A DNA stretch of 64,000 nt from Pachypanchax playfairii (GCA_006937955.1 SSNP01000031.1:507417-571416), one strand, 5' to 3'. Shown: positions 1 to 11,650, counted from the first letter of the stretch. Numbers and translations: made by a program. Notes: generated from the letters alone by a model not told the origin.

Positions 1-898
1 ATAATTGCCTTCAGATGATCCCAAAGATAAAAGTCTAAGGGGGTCAGATCGGGAGACCTTGGGGGCCATTCAACTGGCCCACGATGACCAATCCACTTTC
101 CGGGAAACTGTTCATCTAGGAATGCTCGGACCTGTCACCCATAATATGGTGGTGCACCATCTTGCTGGAAAAACTCAGGGAACGTGCCAGATTCAGTGCA
201 TAAAGAGGGAAACACATTATCATGTAGCAATTTCAAATAAGCAGTGGCCTTGAGACTTCAATTGATGAAGAAAGGCCCCACTATCTTTGTACCCAATATA
301 CCACACCATACCATCAATTTTTTTGTTCCAACAATTTTGGAGCGATCTATCCAATGTTGGTTAGTTTGAGACCAATAGTGGTGGTTTTATTTGTTAACTT
401 CACCATTCACATAAAAGTTTGCCTCATCACTGAACAAAATCTTCCAATTTCCAATTTTTGTTTTGCCCATTTTGCAAATTCTGTGCGCCAATCTGGGTCA
501 TCCTCGTTGAGATGCTGCAGTGGCTGGAGTCTGTAAGGGTGCCATTTGTGGGCAGCTAATACCCATCGAAGGGAGGTTTGACTAATGCCACTCTCCAGTG
601 ACATGCGGCGAGTGCTACACTGTGGGCTCTTGCTGAATGAAGCTAGGACAGCCACTGATGTTTCTTCATTAGTGACAGTTTTCACGCGTCCACATTTTGG
701 CAAATCCAACACTGAACCAGTTTCACGAAACTTAGTAAGCAGTTTGCTAACTGTAGCATGGGAGATGTGTGGTCCCGTAGGGTGTCTTGCATTGAAATCT
801 GCTGCAATGACCCTGTTACTGCATTCACCAGATTTTAACACAATTTCGATTCGCTCCTCACGTGTTAACCTCTTCAACATGTCAATGGCTGTGAACAA
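1..898 (-). pseudogene. mariner-type transposase, broken
   Basis: Starts with ATG at 896-898. An N-terminal helix-turn-helix part is seen (LTREERIEIVLKSGECSNR). The catalytic part is spread over other frames: FSDEANFYVNGEV near 440-410 with the first Asp, QQDGAPPHY near 165-140 with the second, and RSPDLTPLDFYLWDHLK near 55-5 with the third acidic residue as Asp. A frameshift falls just before FSDEA, and an in-frame stop follows GEVNK. The acidic triad and the third-Asp motif place it in the Tc1/mariner superfamily. It cannot make an active enzyme. Confidence 0.82.
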
Positions 899-1156
899 AG
901 AGAAACAACAAATAGCTCATGAAAGAATAAAGTTACATTAACACCAAGCACACCATTGTTTTTCTTGTGAAATTACCAATAAGTTTGATGTGTCACATGA
1001 CCCTCTTCCTATTGAAAAAACAAAAGTTGGATCCAAGATGGCCGACTTCAAAACGGCGACCATGGTCACCACCCGTGTTGAAAAGTTTGCCCCCTCACAT
1101 ATACTAATATGCCATGAACAGGATGTTAATATCACCAACCATTCTCATTTTATTAA

Positions 1157-1728
1157 AGAGGCCATTTCATACACATTTCAGGACTTTGTCGTTATTTTTT
1201 AAGTATTAACCAGTAATATGAAACATTTTATATCTAAAAAAACATCAAGAAACACTTACTAACAGACCTTTTAATCTGTCTTGGTTAAAATTCGGGTGGT
1301 TCCGGCTACTTCCGTCAGGCTGCTTTGGCTGCTTTGTCAGCAGCTCGTTCATATTCATTGTTCGAATTTGTTGGACTCTGATTGGCTAACAAACTAGCCT
1401 ATGAGAGCAAAGAATACTGTTTCGTGCCCCACTGTGCATGGCAACATCAGATGTCGTGTCTTCCTGTTTAGTGAGCCGCATCCTAGGCATGGTTTCAACT
1501 GTGGGAGCTGCTGAAGTCTCTCGAACAAAGGAGTTGTGAAGAAACAGATACAGGCCGTTTGGACTCGGGAGAACTCGGGTTTTATTACCACCTGCGTAGT
1601 TTGAGAGATAAAAGCTGAAAGAGAAGTTGTTGACCTGTTTTCACACCCACTATGAAGGTAAGAACACCTGTGGAGCTAAAATATTCAACAGAAACCTCAG
1701 AAAAACAGTTTTTAATAGAAGGGCCTCT
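1157..1728. mobile_element. TTAA-flanked miniature element, family A
   Basis: 572 bp with inverted termini AGAGGCC...GGCCTCT between TTAA at 1153-1156 and TTAA at 1729-1732. Sequence-related copies lie at 16259-16434 (short, inverted), 37514-38065 and 57740-58110. No transposase frame. Inserted in the mariner element. Confidence 0.8.
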
Positions 1729-1732
1729 TTAA

Positions 1733-2490
1733 AGGGACTTAAGGCAAGATTTGTGAAAAACTACACATGCATTTCCAGTTTATTCAATGCTAATGGGTCA
1801 TGAAGCATTAAAAACCCAAAATAACGAGGCCATCCGCATATATGTCTGTTGCCTTGGACACGCTGTGTGCTACATAATGCGCTGCAGTTCGACGTCCAAA
1901 TTTCCCGCGCAGTTGTAGGGATGTGACGTAAATTGACGCTGCATGCGCGTTGCCGACAGCTCTTGAACAGGAAGAACATGGCCGCCGTGGACTTGGATTC
2001 AAACACTGAAGGTATACTTATGGATGTTTCTGCAGCCAGCAAACGACCTGCATCCACTCTCACCCCCCAAAAAAGTGGCACCACGAAGAAAAAAAGGACT
2101 TTATCAGCGGCATCTCGTGAGTCTAAAAAAAAATATGACCGAAGCCGGGCAGGCACACGCATAAATATTGGATATGCGTTCGGTTCATGGAGGGAACTTC
2201 AGCTGAAAACGGATGCTGACATGGCTCATTTCCTTGTGACCAGGTGAGAAAACATTATAGGTCGTGTTTACAGTCTGATACAGTATGAAAATGATGAGAT
2301 CAAATCAAATAACAGAGTGGAGAGACCTGACGTGAAGTATGTTACCCTCCCCGGTGCAGTGCTGTGAAGACGAACAGTCTGTAAAGTGTCTGTGCGCGCT
2401 CCCGTGCCGGCTTGGCTGGTGGCTGCAGTTAGCCACAGCGCCTGTCGCGGCAGCACTGAGTCAGATTTTGTAAAGCTGCCTTAAGTCCCT
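1733..2490. mobile_element. TTAA-flanked element with an exon-like ORF, family B
   Basis: 758 bp with inverted termini AGGGACTTAAGGCA...TGCCTTAAGTCCCT between TTAA at 1729-1732 (shared with family A) and TTAA at 2491-2494. The interior holds a small coding segment at 1978-2243. TTAA duplication fits Kolobok or piggyBac; the AGGG start favours Kolobok. That is inference from terminal sequence only. Confidence 0.75.
1978..2243 (+). CDS. 5' exon-like coding segment inside the family-B element
   Basis: Starts with ATG in a good initiation context (AACATGGCCGCC) and stays open to a donor-like CAG/GTGAGA at 2243/2244. The peptide starts MAAVDLDSNTEG, is Ser/Lys-rich in the middle (SGTTKKKRTLSAASRESKKK) and ends with a helix-like block INIGYAFGSWRELQLKTDAD. 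This suggests the first exon of a transposon gene or of a captured host gene whose other exons are lost. I know a block of this kind only loosely from multicopy fish proteins, so no function is assigned. Confidence 0.4.
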
Positions 2491-2529
2491 TTAAGGTGTA
2501 TCCATATAAATGGCCCAACCTGTATAAGT

Positions 2530-3210
2530 AGCCTCATGGGTAAAACTTTGGAAAACAACACGGCAGAGGTGAGGCAAAACATTGCTGCCAGTGCTACGCA
2601 CAGAAACACGTTGGCACAGGAACTTCTGAAAAAGAGCACAGCTGATCTCAACAGGGCCATGAAGTGAATTGCTTATCAGGAGACTAAGATCGATGACCTG
2701 GAGAACCGGAGGTGAAAAACAAATCAAAGTTTGCTTGGCCTCTGGAAAGGCACTGAAGGCAGGCACCCGTTACTGGAGGTTACACAGGAGATGTTACCAG
2801 GATGGCTGGACACAGACAGATGAAGAGCGAGTCCATCGTACCCTCATCTAGCCAAAACTGAACAGAACAGAGCTGTCATTATCAACTTTCTGAACTTTCA
2901 AGATCAGGAGTTTGTGTTTTACTCCACAAAACAGCGCAACAAGTGCAGAAAAAAAAACATTTTTTTTGCCCCAGGACTTATCAGCAGGGATCCAATTTAC
3001 TGTCAGAAAAGTGTCTGCCGAAAAAGGAATGTTCTGCAGCTTCCAGTACAACCCATGAAAGATGAGGATCCTCCACAAAGAAAAAAAATCAGCAGTTCTC
3101 ACCTCCAAAGGAGGCAGAGGAATTCCATCAAAAGCACACTGGACATATCTAATAGAATGTGGTCAGTGGTTCACCTCCACACAACCAGCTGGCCTCAGCT
3201 ATAAATATTT
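2530..3210 (+). pseudogene. L1-type LINE ORF1 relic
   Basis: Pieces in several frames match the order of an L1 ORF1 RNA-binding protein: AYQETKIDDLENR near 2672-2712, NFLNFQDQEFVFYSTKQRN near 2882-2945, MRILHKEKK near 3065, and PPKEAEEFHQKHTG near 3103-3145. Stops and frameshifts separate them, so it is non-functional. No reverse transcriptase follows. Confidence 0.65.
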
Positions 3211-3274
3211 ATTCTAACTAATTTCAGACTTCTAAGTAAATTAATTTGTTTGTAAATGACATTCCTCCATTGGC

Positions 3275-3525
3275 AGGCGGCGTAGTCTAGCGGAAGGGTG
3301 ATCGCCCTTCATTCGAAAGATGGTGCCGGCAAGCTACATCGAAGTATCCTTGGGCAAGATACTGAACCCGCTGCTGCCTTGGGGTGGCCATAGTCTGTCA
3401 GGAAGGAGGTCACCCTCCGATCGGGAAACTGGGGCTTGATCCAGTGTCCTGGCAAGAGGCTACGTGTCGAAGTATCCTTGGGCAAGATACTGAACCCCGC
3501 AACTGCCCCCCCAGGCGCTGTTCAA
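3275..3525 (+). repeat. tRNA-derived SINE fragments, partly duplicated
   Basis: GGCGTAGTCTAGCGGAAGGG resembles a tRNA A box. The stretch AAGTATCCTTGGGCAAGATA occurs twice, near 3343 and 3471, followed by CTGAACCC. Similar SINEs lie at 28738, 30723, 35046 and, reversed, at 58380. Confidence 0.6.
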
Positions 3526-5250
3526 TATGGCTGCCCTCTGGCAGAGACAAGGAATACAAGGAGGTTTATTGTCGTTATACAGAAGCACAACGAAATGGAT
3601 TGGAAACATATTTTCTCTCTCACTCTCCCGAGGCAGCCACCTAGGGTGCCAGATGAGAGTATAAGATACACATACATATATATGCACGTATAAACTTATA
3701 TGCAAAAACCAGAAAAGAACACATGAGGGGAGATAGATAAAAAAAATTCCTCTCACGCAGCACCCACTGGGTGGCGCTGTTTGAGATTGAAAAAAAGCCT
3801 TAGCGGGGGACAATAAACGAGACATGTTGAGAACTTTTGTAGGGATGTGAAGTGCGATCAGTGTGTGTATGCATGCAGAGAAGAGCCAAGGACACCATCT
3901 CTGGGCCAGAACCGATTGTTATGTCTGTCCTCAGTCTGTTGGCTTTTAATTCCTATATTAATCCCCACGAGGGATTAATATAGGAATTAAAATAAAAAAA
4001 ATAAAAATAATGCTTTCATGATACCACTATAAACATTTAAGCTGCCTGTTTGCCTTGTGTTTGTGTGCGTGTCTATTTGGGCAAAGGATAGACACATGAT
4101 ACTGCGCATCCGTGTCTAGGTCACAGCTCTTTCTGGTGTGGCATGAGGTGTGACGATGTTCTGTTACTCCATTTTTTTAGGTCTTAAAGTTATTTAAATA
4201 GGACCAGAACTTACCTTAACCACTCCATTTTATGAAGGTTTGCTCAGGATCCTCCACGTTCTGTGGTTTGGCTCCTCAGTCCACCACCTAACCCCACTAT
4301 TCCGGATCACCATCCAAGTAAGAGCACCTCAGCAATATTCGATCCATCATCTCCTGCTCTTATCCACCTGCTAACTGCCCTCTCCTGTCTCCCTTTCAGA
4401 TACAGACCAAAATATACTCTGTCATTTTTCTCCCTTGTATTTGTAAATAAACTCTTTTGTTGTGAAGCATGGTTTCAGCATTTGGGTTTGGCCTCTAGTA
4501 ATCATGGCATCCTATTTCACATCCTGTATGGGGCAATGTGTGCTTCAAAGCATGGAGGAGGTTGCAAATCTTTAGTGCGTTCTCACCGGCCGTTTTGTCA
4601 GTGTCAAGCAACGTTTGATGCTTGAAAGCTGAAGCTTGTAACGCTTGACTGTTAAAAAGAGCACGTAGGTGGGGCTTCCTTTGTTATTGGATGTTCTGAG
4701 CTATGGCGGCTCATATAGAGAGAGTGGCTTGGCTTTATTTACTCCGTTTGTGGATACACCCCATTCTTCAGATGTGTTCTGAGTTTGAGGAGTTAAACCA
4801 TTTGCTCCAGGATCTACATATGGGTTAGGTTCGCTTCTCGTGCTACTTCCGTCTGTCCCGCGCCCTGTTTGAAGACTTCCTGCTTCATTCAGGTACGTCA
4901 CTACGATGAGATGCTCTGATTGGTTGACATGCCGCTTCAAGAGCGTTGAGAGCGTCAAAAGTTCAGCTTGCTGAACTTTCTGCGTTTCGAGTTTTTCAAG
5001 CGTCAACTTATAAAGCTCACAAAGCGCCGCAGAGCCGTTGACGTCTGTCTGACGGACTCCACCATAGACTTTACATGTAAACTTGCCGCTTCTGACGTTG
5101 ACGGTTGGGCTGGTGTGAGCGCACAGACCTGTGATGCATTCAAGGAGCATTTGAAATTCATGGTGAGTGCAATAAAGTAGGATATAAATATTACTAAAAC
5201 AGACAATAATATTATAAGCCATAAACCTATTTGGCGGTTGGCAAACAAGA
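3526..5250. other. unassigned sequence
   Basis: No convincing gene. 3540-3600 (TTTATTGTCGTTATAC...AACGAAAT) looks like an old fish repeat. 3957-3993 holds the inverted pair TCCTATATTAATCCC / GGGATTAATATAGGA with almost no loop. The open frames around 4700-5222 carry no recognisable domain. Confidence 0.5.
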
Positions 5251-6111
5251 TCGCTGCATATGGCTTACTTATTTTTACACAAAAGTACTAAATAAAAACT
5301 ATATTCTCCAATAATTTTGTCCTTTTAAAATATAAATTTTCCAGGAAGAATCCAAACCTCCATCAACCACCCCCCCAGGGTTTGTCCTTCTTTTTTGTGT
5401 TGTGGTCTCCCGAATGTCCTCCTTTTTTGTGTAGTGGAAATGGCCACCCTATTAGTTATTGTCTCCTGATTGCCGAAAAGAATTGTGGGATAGGTAGAAC
5501 GTGAAAGGATACACCAGACCCATCCAATTTGGAGAAAAATAATACACATTTCGAGGAAGTACTTGAACAATCCTTGGAATTTTGACACTTCTCGACGCAG
5601 CGGTGTGAAGTAACATCCTTGAAATACGACCTTGGAAGAATGCAGATCCTGAATTTGGACAAAGCCTCAGAGTCAAATGAAGCTTGTTGTAATGCTGCAA
5701 ATTTTTTTTGTCATTGTTCTGAGAGAATGTGAAGTAGAAGTGGCAAACAGGAAGACGTCCAACCATCTACAGAAGGCTGAAAGCTGCTGCTGTCCTTACG
5801 ATTGAGTATTTTCAGAGCTTGTTACACACTGTGCTTAGTGAAAATTTACATTTTATTTTTGGGAAGTGTCAGGTCAGCCTGAGGATTCTTGGCAGATTGG
5901 CTGACGCACCTCAACAGCAATCCATCCCTGAAGCAACCCCATTCATGACCCCTTTCCTATGTTTCCATCACTGTGTGTTATGTAACTGCTGCCATGACCT
6001 AAATAGTAAAGGCCACTCTGAAGTGAGTGTGTTCTTTTTTGTCCCTGATGGGTTTCATCTGCATGCTTGTGAACAGTTTAGTGAGATCTCATGCGTGCAT
6101 ATCCCTTGCAG

Positions 6112-6269
6112 TGCTCTCCGGTGGGTGTCTCGAGGTAAAGAGTGACCCTGATGTGTCAGCTCTGTTTAAAAGAATAAAGGAGAAGCTGGTGGACCACCAT
6201 GACTCTCTCACACGCATAGATACTTCTCTAGGGCTCTTAACTGATCACTGTATCCCACCAGACAGCTGA
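6112..6269 (+). CDS. last coding exon of an unidentified host gene
   Basis: An exon-like reading frame that opens directly after the acceptor CATATCCCTTGCAG and ends with TGA at 6267-6269. It needs one base from a previous exon. It codes about 52 residues that include DPDVSALFKRIKEKL and HHDSLTRIDTSLGLL, an amphipathic and probably helical C terminus with no low complexity. A poly(A) signal follows 78 bp after the stop. I do not recognise the family and could not find earlier exons in 1-6100. It runs toward arap1, so the two genes converge. Confidence 0.6.
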
Positions 6270-6347
6270 TGTGTTTCCTTGAAGCACATCTGCTCTATAG
6301 GCCTCTGAGCGCTTTTGTGTGACATTGTCATAAAACCTGTAGGCGTC

Positions 6348-6353
6348 AATAAA
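6348..6353 (+). promoter_or_regulatory. poly(A) signal of the plus-strand gene
   Basis: AATAAA, 78 bp after the stop codon at 6269 and followed by GT-rich sequence. Fits the 3' end of the unidentified gene. Confidence 0.55.
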
Positions 6354-6574
6354 GTTCGTGTTTATGGTATGTAAACATACAAGTATTACGGACTCAGTTA
6401 TAGTCCAGCTTGTCTTTTCACAGCTTGCAAGTCTGACATTGTGTGTGGCTGTGTATTCATTTCACAAACACGAACAAACAAAAACCTAAATTACATATTA
6501 TGTAAAAATAGAGCTAGAAATAATGAAGCATTTTGGGGAAAAATGTTGAGCTAAAAGAAGGAAAACACATGCAC

Positions 6575-6900
6575 ACACACACATTTGTTTTGTTATCCTT
6601 ATGGGGACCGTCCATTGACTTCCATTGATTTTAGTAACTAGATTTATACCTAACCCAAACCCTTTTACTAACCTTAATCATTACTGATCTATAACTAACC
6701 CTAAGACTAACTAAAACTCTATTCACACCATACCTATAAACCTAACCCCTAACCCTAAAAAGGGGAGTCCCCCTTATGGGGACCAGGCTTCGGTCCCCAC
6801 ATAAACCCTCGGACCCCAGAAAGATAGTAAATGTCTGGAAACTGGTCCTCAGGAGGTTAGAAAAACAAGCCCACGCACACACACACACACACACTCTGAA
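6575..6900. repeat. CA-flanked repeat, copy 1
   Basis: About 300 bp bounded by (CA)n runs. It contains TTATCCTTATGGGGACCGTC, AACCCCTAACCCTAA and the hairpin GGGGACC-aggcttc-GGTCCCC. Two more copies lie side by side at 12150-12890. Confidence 0.8.
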
Positions 6901-7068
6901 TGTGTTTATTAGTTTCAGCTATGTAAATTCTGCTGGGTGTTCATACTTTGTTTGGTAACAAATTGTAGAGATGACCAACACACTCACTTTATTATATTTT
7001 TACTGAGCAAAACTCTTTACTTTGTTTTCAAAGATCCTGATTTTCTTGGATTCCTTTAAAGCAATCCC

Positions 7069-7173
7069 CATCCATCCATCCATCCATCCATCCATCCATC
7101 CATCCATCCATCCATCCATCCATCCATCCATCCATCCATCCATCCATCCATCCATCCATCCATCCATCCATCC
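7069..7173. repeat. (CATC)n microsatellite, Rex3 tail
   Basis: About 26 units of CATC (GATG on the other strand). It directly follows the 3' end of the Rex3-type coding sequence. A tandem GATG tail is a known trait of Rex3. Confidence 0.95.
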
Positions 7174-7801
7174 GCTTATCCAGGGCCAGGCAGCATCATA
7201 AGCAGGGTAGCCCAGACTTCCCTCTCCCCAGCCACAACAGCCAGCTTCTCTGGGGAAACCCCAAGGCATTCCCGAGACAGGCAAGAGACATAGTCCCTCC
7301 AGCGCGTCCTAGGTCTTCCACTTCTCCTGGTGGGACGTGCCCAGAACACCTCACCAGGAAGATCTTTGGGAGGCATGCAGTCCTGATCAAATGCTCGAGC
7401 CACCTCATCTGACTCCTCTTGATGCGGAGAGGCAGTGGCTCTATTCTGAGTCTCTCCTGGATGACCGAGCTTCTCACCCTATCTCTAAGTGAGAGCCCAA
7501 ACACCCTGCGGAGAAAACTCATTTCAGCTACTTGTTTCCACGATCTCGTTCTTTCGGTCACTACCTAAAGCTCATGACCATAGATGAGGATAGGAACTTA
7601 AATCGACTGGTAAATCGAGCGCTTTGCTTTTTGGCTCAGTTCCCTCTTCAACACGACAGACTGGTACAGCGCCCGCATCACTGCAGAAGCTGCACCAATC
7701 CGCCTGTCAATATCACGCCCCAGTTTTCCCTTATTCGTGAACAAGACCATGAGATACGTAAACTCCTCCGCGTCAGAGAGGACCTCATACCCAACCCAAT
7801 C
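7174..7801 (-). pseudogene. Rex3/RTE LINE, 3' part of reverse transcriptase ORF
   Basis: Minus-strand frames read EEFTYLMVLFTNKGKLGRDI, then IDRRIGAASAVMRALYQS, KQVAEMSFLRRVFGLSLRDR, and the C terminus GRPRTRWRDYVSCLSRE and AGEREVWATLL. This is the C-terminal part of an RTE-clade polymerase. In-frame stops (for example after SIYQSI and YGHEL) and a frameshift show decay. The copy is 5' truncated at 7801, exactly where a TTAA-flanked element begins. Confidence 0.82.
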
Positions 7802-7805
7802 TTAA

Positions 7806-8930
7806 AGGGGTTATGACACCAAAATGCACTTTTTTGAGTTTTTTGGGGTATATCATGATGTGTTGTGCACTGATGAGGCCGTGTGAACGTCCAAAGCGAG
7901 TATCAAAGTTCCCGTTTGTGGGCGGTCCGCTTTGTTTCATATTTAAAAAACGGTTGAATCGGAAAGCGCCTTTTTTCCTACGTGGCATTTCATCCTACGT
8001 ATTTCATAGCATCCAATAACAGTGCACAGTAAAGTAAATAGTCCGCCCCCCCGAGCCCACCCCACCCCCAGCCCATACAGCCTTAGCTGCGTTGCGCTAG
8101 CTTGTGCTGCTGCACTTGAGAAGAGATGACTACGCAAACGGGGACCTGTTGTGTCCAAGGATGCTCAACCCATGCTGGAAGTTTACACTCACTCCCGAAG
8201 GATGAAAAAACTAGAGAAGAGTGGCTGAAGTTCATTTATGGAGAAGTGCCACGCAGTTATAACCTCAATTTGAGAATATGTTCAGCTCACTTCACGGAGG
8301 ACTGCTTGAATTCAAGTTGGGATTGTCAAAGAAACTGATTTTAATTAAAAATTCTTTACCAACCCTGAAGGAGGCGACCACATCGTCAATACCCGTAAGT
8401 TTATTTATTTAATAAAATGCTGCCTTGCCTGATAAACGTTTGTTCGTGGTCTGAAGAGTCCATGATGCTAGCATGTGATAGCCGCTCTAGCAACAATGTC
8501 CGTAAGCAACAGGTTTATCATACCATATTGTGAATCTATTTTCATTGATAACATCTGACAGCACTGTTTATTCGCTCATGTGATTAGTTGAGTTTTATGT
8601 GTTCACCCCTCCGTCTTCCTCAGAAGATGTTTCAGGCTCGAACATATACGGTTGTAAACGTCCACTCGCCATGTAACTGGACTGTTGACGGAGCCGAGAA
8701 GAATGGCTTGCTGCGGGCAATGGTTGTAGCCAATCAGAGCAAAGTCAGCCAGGGAGACCCACATATCATTAATGAAAGGAACTGTGTTGCTGAGAAGAGG
8801 ATTCTGACCTGCCCGTACACCCCCGCCGTGTTAGTTTTTTAATCAAATACTTTTGAGAGTTGACATATGCGGGCATATCTACTACATGAAATAGCTTTAT
8901 GCCAGTTTAAACAGTGATGTCATCACACCT
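7806..8930 (+). mobile_element. TTAA-flanked element with a THAP exon, family C (Kolobok-like)
   Basis: 1125 bp between TTAA at 7802-7805 and TTAA at 8931-8934. The termini AGGGGTTATGACA and TGTCATCACACCT are imperfect inverted repeats. A THAP zinc finger is encoded at 8126-8395. THAP domains occur in P-element, Kolobok and ISL2EU transposases. TTAA duplication fits only Kolobok among these. No catalytic core remains, so it is non-autonomous or internally deleted. Confidence 0.7.
8126..8395 (+). pseudogene. THAP-domain exon with a frameshift
   Basis: Begins MTTQTGTCCVQGCSTH. The C2CH pattern is visible: CxxxC (C10 and C14), then LHSLPKDEKTREEWLKF, then ICSAHFTEDC with the third Cys and the His. 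After TEDCLN the zero frame runs into a stop at 8336-8338, while a neighbouring frame continues KLGLSKKLILIKNSLPTL as THAP proteins do. One indel near 8312 therefore broke it. The element's own promoter is not evident. Confidence 0.75.
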
Positions 8931-11007
8931 TTAATAAACAATTCTTCAGACTTCCGGAGGCTTTTTAAAGTTCTTTGTTGGACTTTGGCTACTTTATCAT
9001 TTTCAGAGGAATCTTTGTGAGGTGTAAATTATTTGAGGCTCTTAAATCCCTGGAATAAACCAGTTTGTTGATACATAAGAACATAGCAAAAAAATAATTT
9101 TACCAAGAAAGACATTGTGTAATTGTTTCTTTAGTTGAATCTGTGAAATATATAAAATATAACAGTGTTACACATAAAGCAGTATCCAAGCTCTGACATG
9201 GTGACTCTAAAATAGCAGTTAGTTGAAAACCTGACAACCAGTAGATCAGCTATGATATGATTTTTCCCCAGTCTTTTTTAAATACGTGACTTCCTGATGC
9301 CATTAAATTACACTTCTTTTTCCTCCACATTCCTCAATTTTTAAACACACTGCACAATAAGCTGTCACAGGTGGGTACAAGACTGAAAAATGAGCAAAAA
9401 CTCAAAAAAAGAAACTTTAAGAGACTTTGAAAATTCCTGAAGAACTGCCAAAGTAAACCATAATGAGATAACTTTAAACCTTTTTTACAGAACTGTGTAT
9501 AAAACTTGATTCTTCTCGTAAAGCGTACATACTTTAATGAGATACAAGATTAATACATTCGTTATTTACTTAAAATAGTTATTTGTTGACTACAGTTAAG
9601 GTAAAAAGGCAGTTAGAAATACACACGCTACCAGGTGTGGTAAAAACACATTCTTCACAGCAATGTGCTTCAAGTTAACATTTGTTACAGATCACAATAT
9701 TACCGATTCATTAAACCTAATGGGAAGTGCAGAATCCAGCGCCCTCTGTTGTCAAAATAAATAAATCTGTACAATAAAGAAAAACTGCAGGTGGCACACA
9801 GATAAAACTACTTACAGGCTTTTCAGTTATGCCTTCAACTGTATTAACACACCTAACAACCTAATGATTAAACTGTCCCAGCTGTGTTTCAGGTAAAAGT
9901 ACAGGCAGAGAGAAATAACGAGAGGATAAAACAATGGCATAGTGGAGACAAAAAGAAACATTTTTGTTAAATAAGTAAACATAGTTTGAGAGCTGACCTT
10001 CAGGTGGACATTCTTCCATTTCACAATAAAGATAACAAATCAGGTGCTTCTTTTATTTTATAATGATTCCACGTTTTTTTGTTAAAAACACTTTGCATAT
10101 GAATTATTTTAGTATAAGTCTGACTCTAATTAACACTCATGTACAGGATGAAACTTTGCTAGCTGACTTTTAAAGACAAATTTTCCACTTTGCACTTTTT
10201 GCACAGATTTGGAGCCATCACCTGTTACATTTCATTGTTTAAAGTAAACAGATTCAGCTACAAATGACTTTATATTAAAAGTAAAAGCAGTTTGTGTTGG
10301 TATCAGAAAAATCTTTAAAAGACTTGTTTTATACAGGAGGAATAAAGATTTCAAAATAATATCAGTGGATACGATGTGAGAATAATTGCTACACATCAAG
10401 CTGGGAGCAGCTGGGGAACTTTTCAGTGTCTCTAGATTTTTTTATGCCAATGCTCAGTGACTTATCCAGCCCTGCACAAAAGAAAATTCCTCTGTAAAGG
10501 GAGAGGGGGGTGATGTTCATGTGGTCCTGTTAGGTCACAATCCACATTCAAAACAAGATAGTCAGTGTTTCTCAAAGTGTCCATCACTGTGATCTAAAAC
10601 AATCTCAAAAAGATGAAGGTCATGGAACATTCAACGTACCCTCCATTCAACCTGTAAAAGACAAACGTCCACGCTGTTAGAGACCGAACTTCAGAATTAT
10701 TCACAGACTTGTCCTGTCATTCAGAAACATTGGGAAACATGGGAAGATTTATGCAGAAAAACTAACATGCAACCTATTTTCCTAAAGCTAAATCAGTGTT
10801 TTTAAATGTCCCCCTGGGAGGTCAAGCTTAAAATTCTCATCCAGACCAAAACCATCTTACTGCCATGGCAACCAGATTTGAGGCTACTTGAGGGGTGGAT
10901 GCAATAAGCTGTGGTCAAGAGAATGGATAAATGCAGACGGAGTCTGACAGATAAATCTACAGAGAAGTTCAGATTTTAATCTCAAAAATGTATTCAAACT
11001 TTAAATA
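8931..11007. other. no gene seen; possible arap1 3' UTR or downstream region
   Basis: AT-rich unique-looking sequence without splice-supported frames. On the minus strand an AATAAA lies near 10050 (CATTATAAAATAAAAGAAGC) and could end arap1 transcripts. This is not certain. Confidence 0.4.
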
Positions 11008-11085
11008 TCCATCCATTTTCTACGGCCACCTGTTCCTGTTCAGGGTCACTGGGCTACAGGCTGGGGTGCCACCCTGGACAGGCAA
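11008..11085 (-). repeat. SINE 3' fragment
   Basis: Contains TCCATCCATTTTCTACGG and TGTTCCTGTTCAGGGTCACT, the reverse complement of the tail of the SINE at 11285-11650. Confidence 0.65.
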
Positions 11086-11284
11086 GTCTGAACATTTAAA
11101 AACAGATTTCACTGTTTAGAGACCAAAAGATTAACAACTGCATATGGTGTTTTATACACAGACATAAATCTGTTTGTTTTTGAAGCCAGATGTGTCAGAA
11201 GCTGTGGGTCTAACTGAGAAGAACAAAACCTTCAATACCTCATTCATGGGTTCTCTCCAAAAAATGAAATAACCAAAGCATCGT

Positions 11285-11650
11285 GCAGCACGGTGTCACA
11301 GTTGGTAGAGCTGTTGCCTTCCAGCAAGAAGGTACTGGGTTCAAATCCAGGCATGGATCTTTCTGCATGGAGTTTGCATGTTCTCCCTGTGCATGCGTAG
11401 GTTTTCTCCAGGGACTCCGGCTTCCTCCCACAGTCCAAAAACATGCAAGAGGCTCACTGGTGACTCTAAATTGTCACTAGGTGTGAGTGTGTGTGCGTGA
11501 ATGGGTGTTTGTTTACGTGTGGCCCTGGGATGGACTGGCGACCTGTCCAGGGTGTACCCTGCCTCTCTCGCCCAAAGACTGCTGGAGATAGGCACCAGCC
11601 CCCTGCGACCCTGAACAGGAAGAGGCAGGCTTAGAAAATGGATGGATGGA
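11285..11650 (+). repeat. tRNA-derived SINE with (TGGA)n tail
   Basis: B-box-like GGGTTCAAATCC near 11338, then GTTCTCCCTGTGCATGCG, CTCCGGCTTCCTCCCACAGT, GATGGACTGGCGACCTGTCC and the tail TGGATGGATGG. A second copy is at 35190-35545. Confidence 0.8.

Larger units (their letters stand above)
1..2522 (-). mobile_element. mariner-type element, truncated by the window edge and carrying nested insertions
   Basis: The right terminus reads GGATACACC inward and ends CCAACCTG before a TA dinucleotide at 2523. The same terminus occurs at 27405 (TA then CAGGGTGGCC). Transposase remains lie at 1-898 on the minus strand. Between the coding part and the terminus, 1157-2490 is occupied by two later insertions flanked by TTAA. 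The left terminus is outside the window. Confidence 0.8.

Noticed and set aside
7000..7284. Frame with repeated MDGW
   Set aside because: Translation of the (CATC)n tail of a Rex3-type element.
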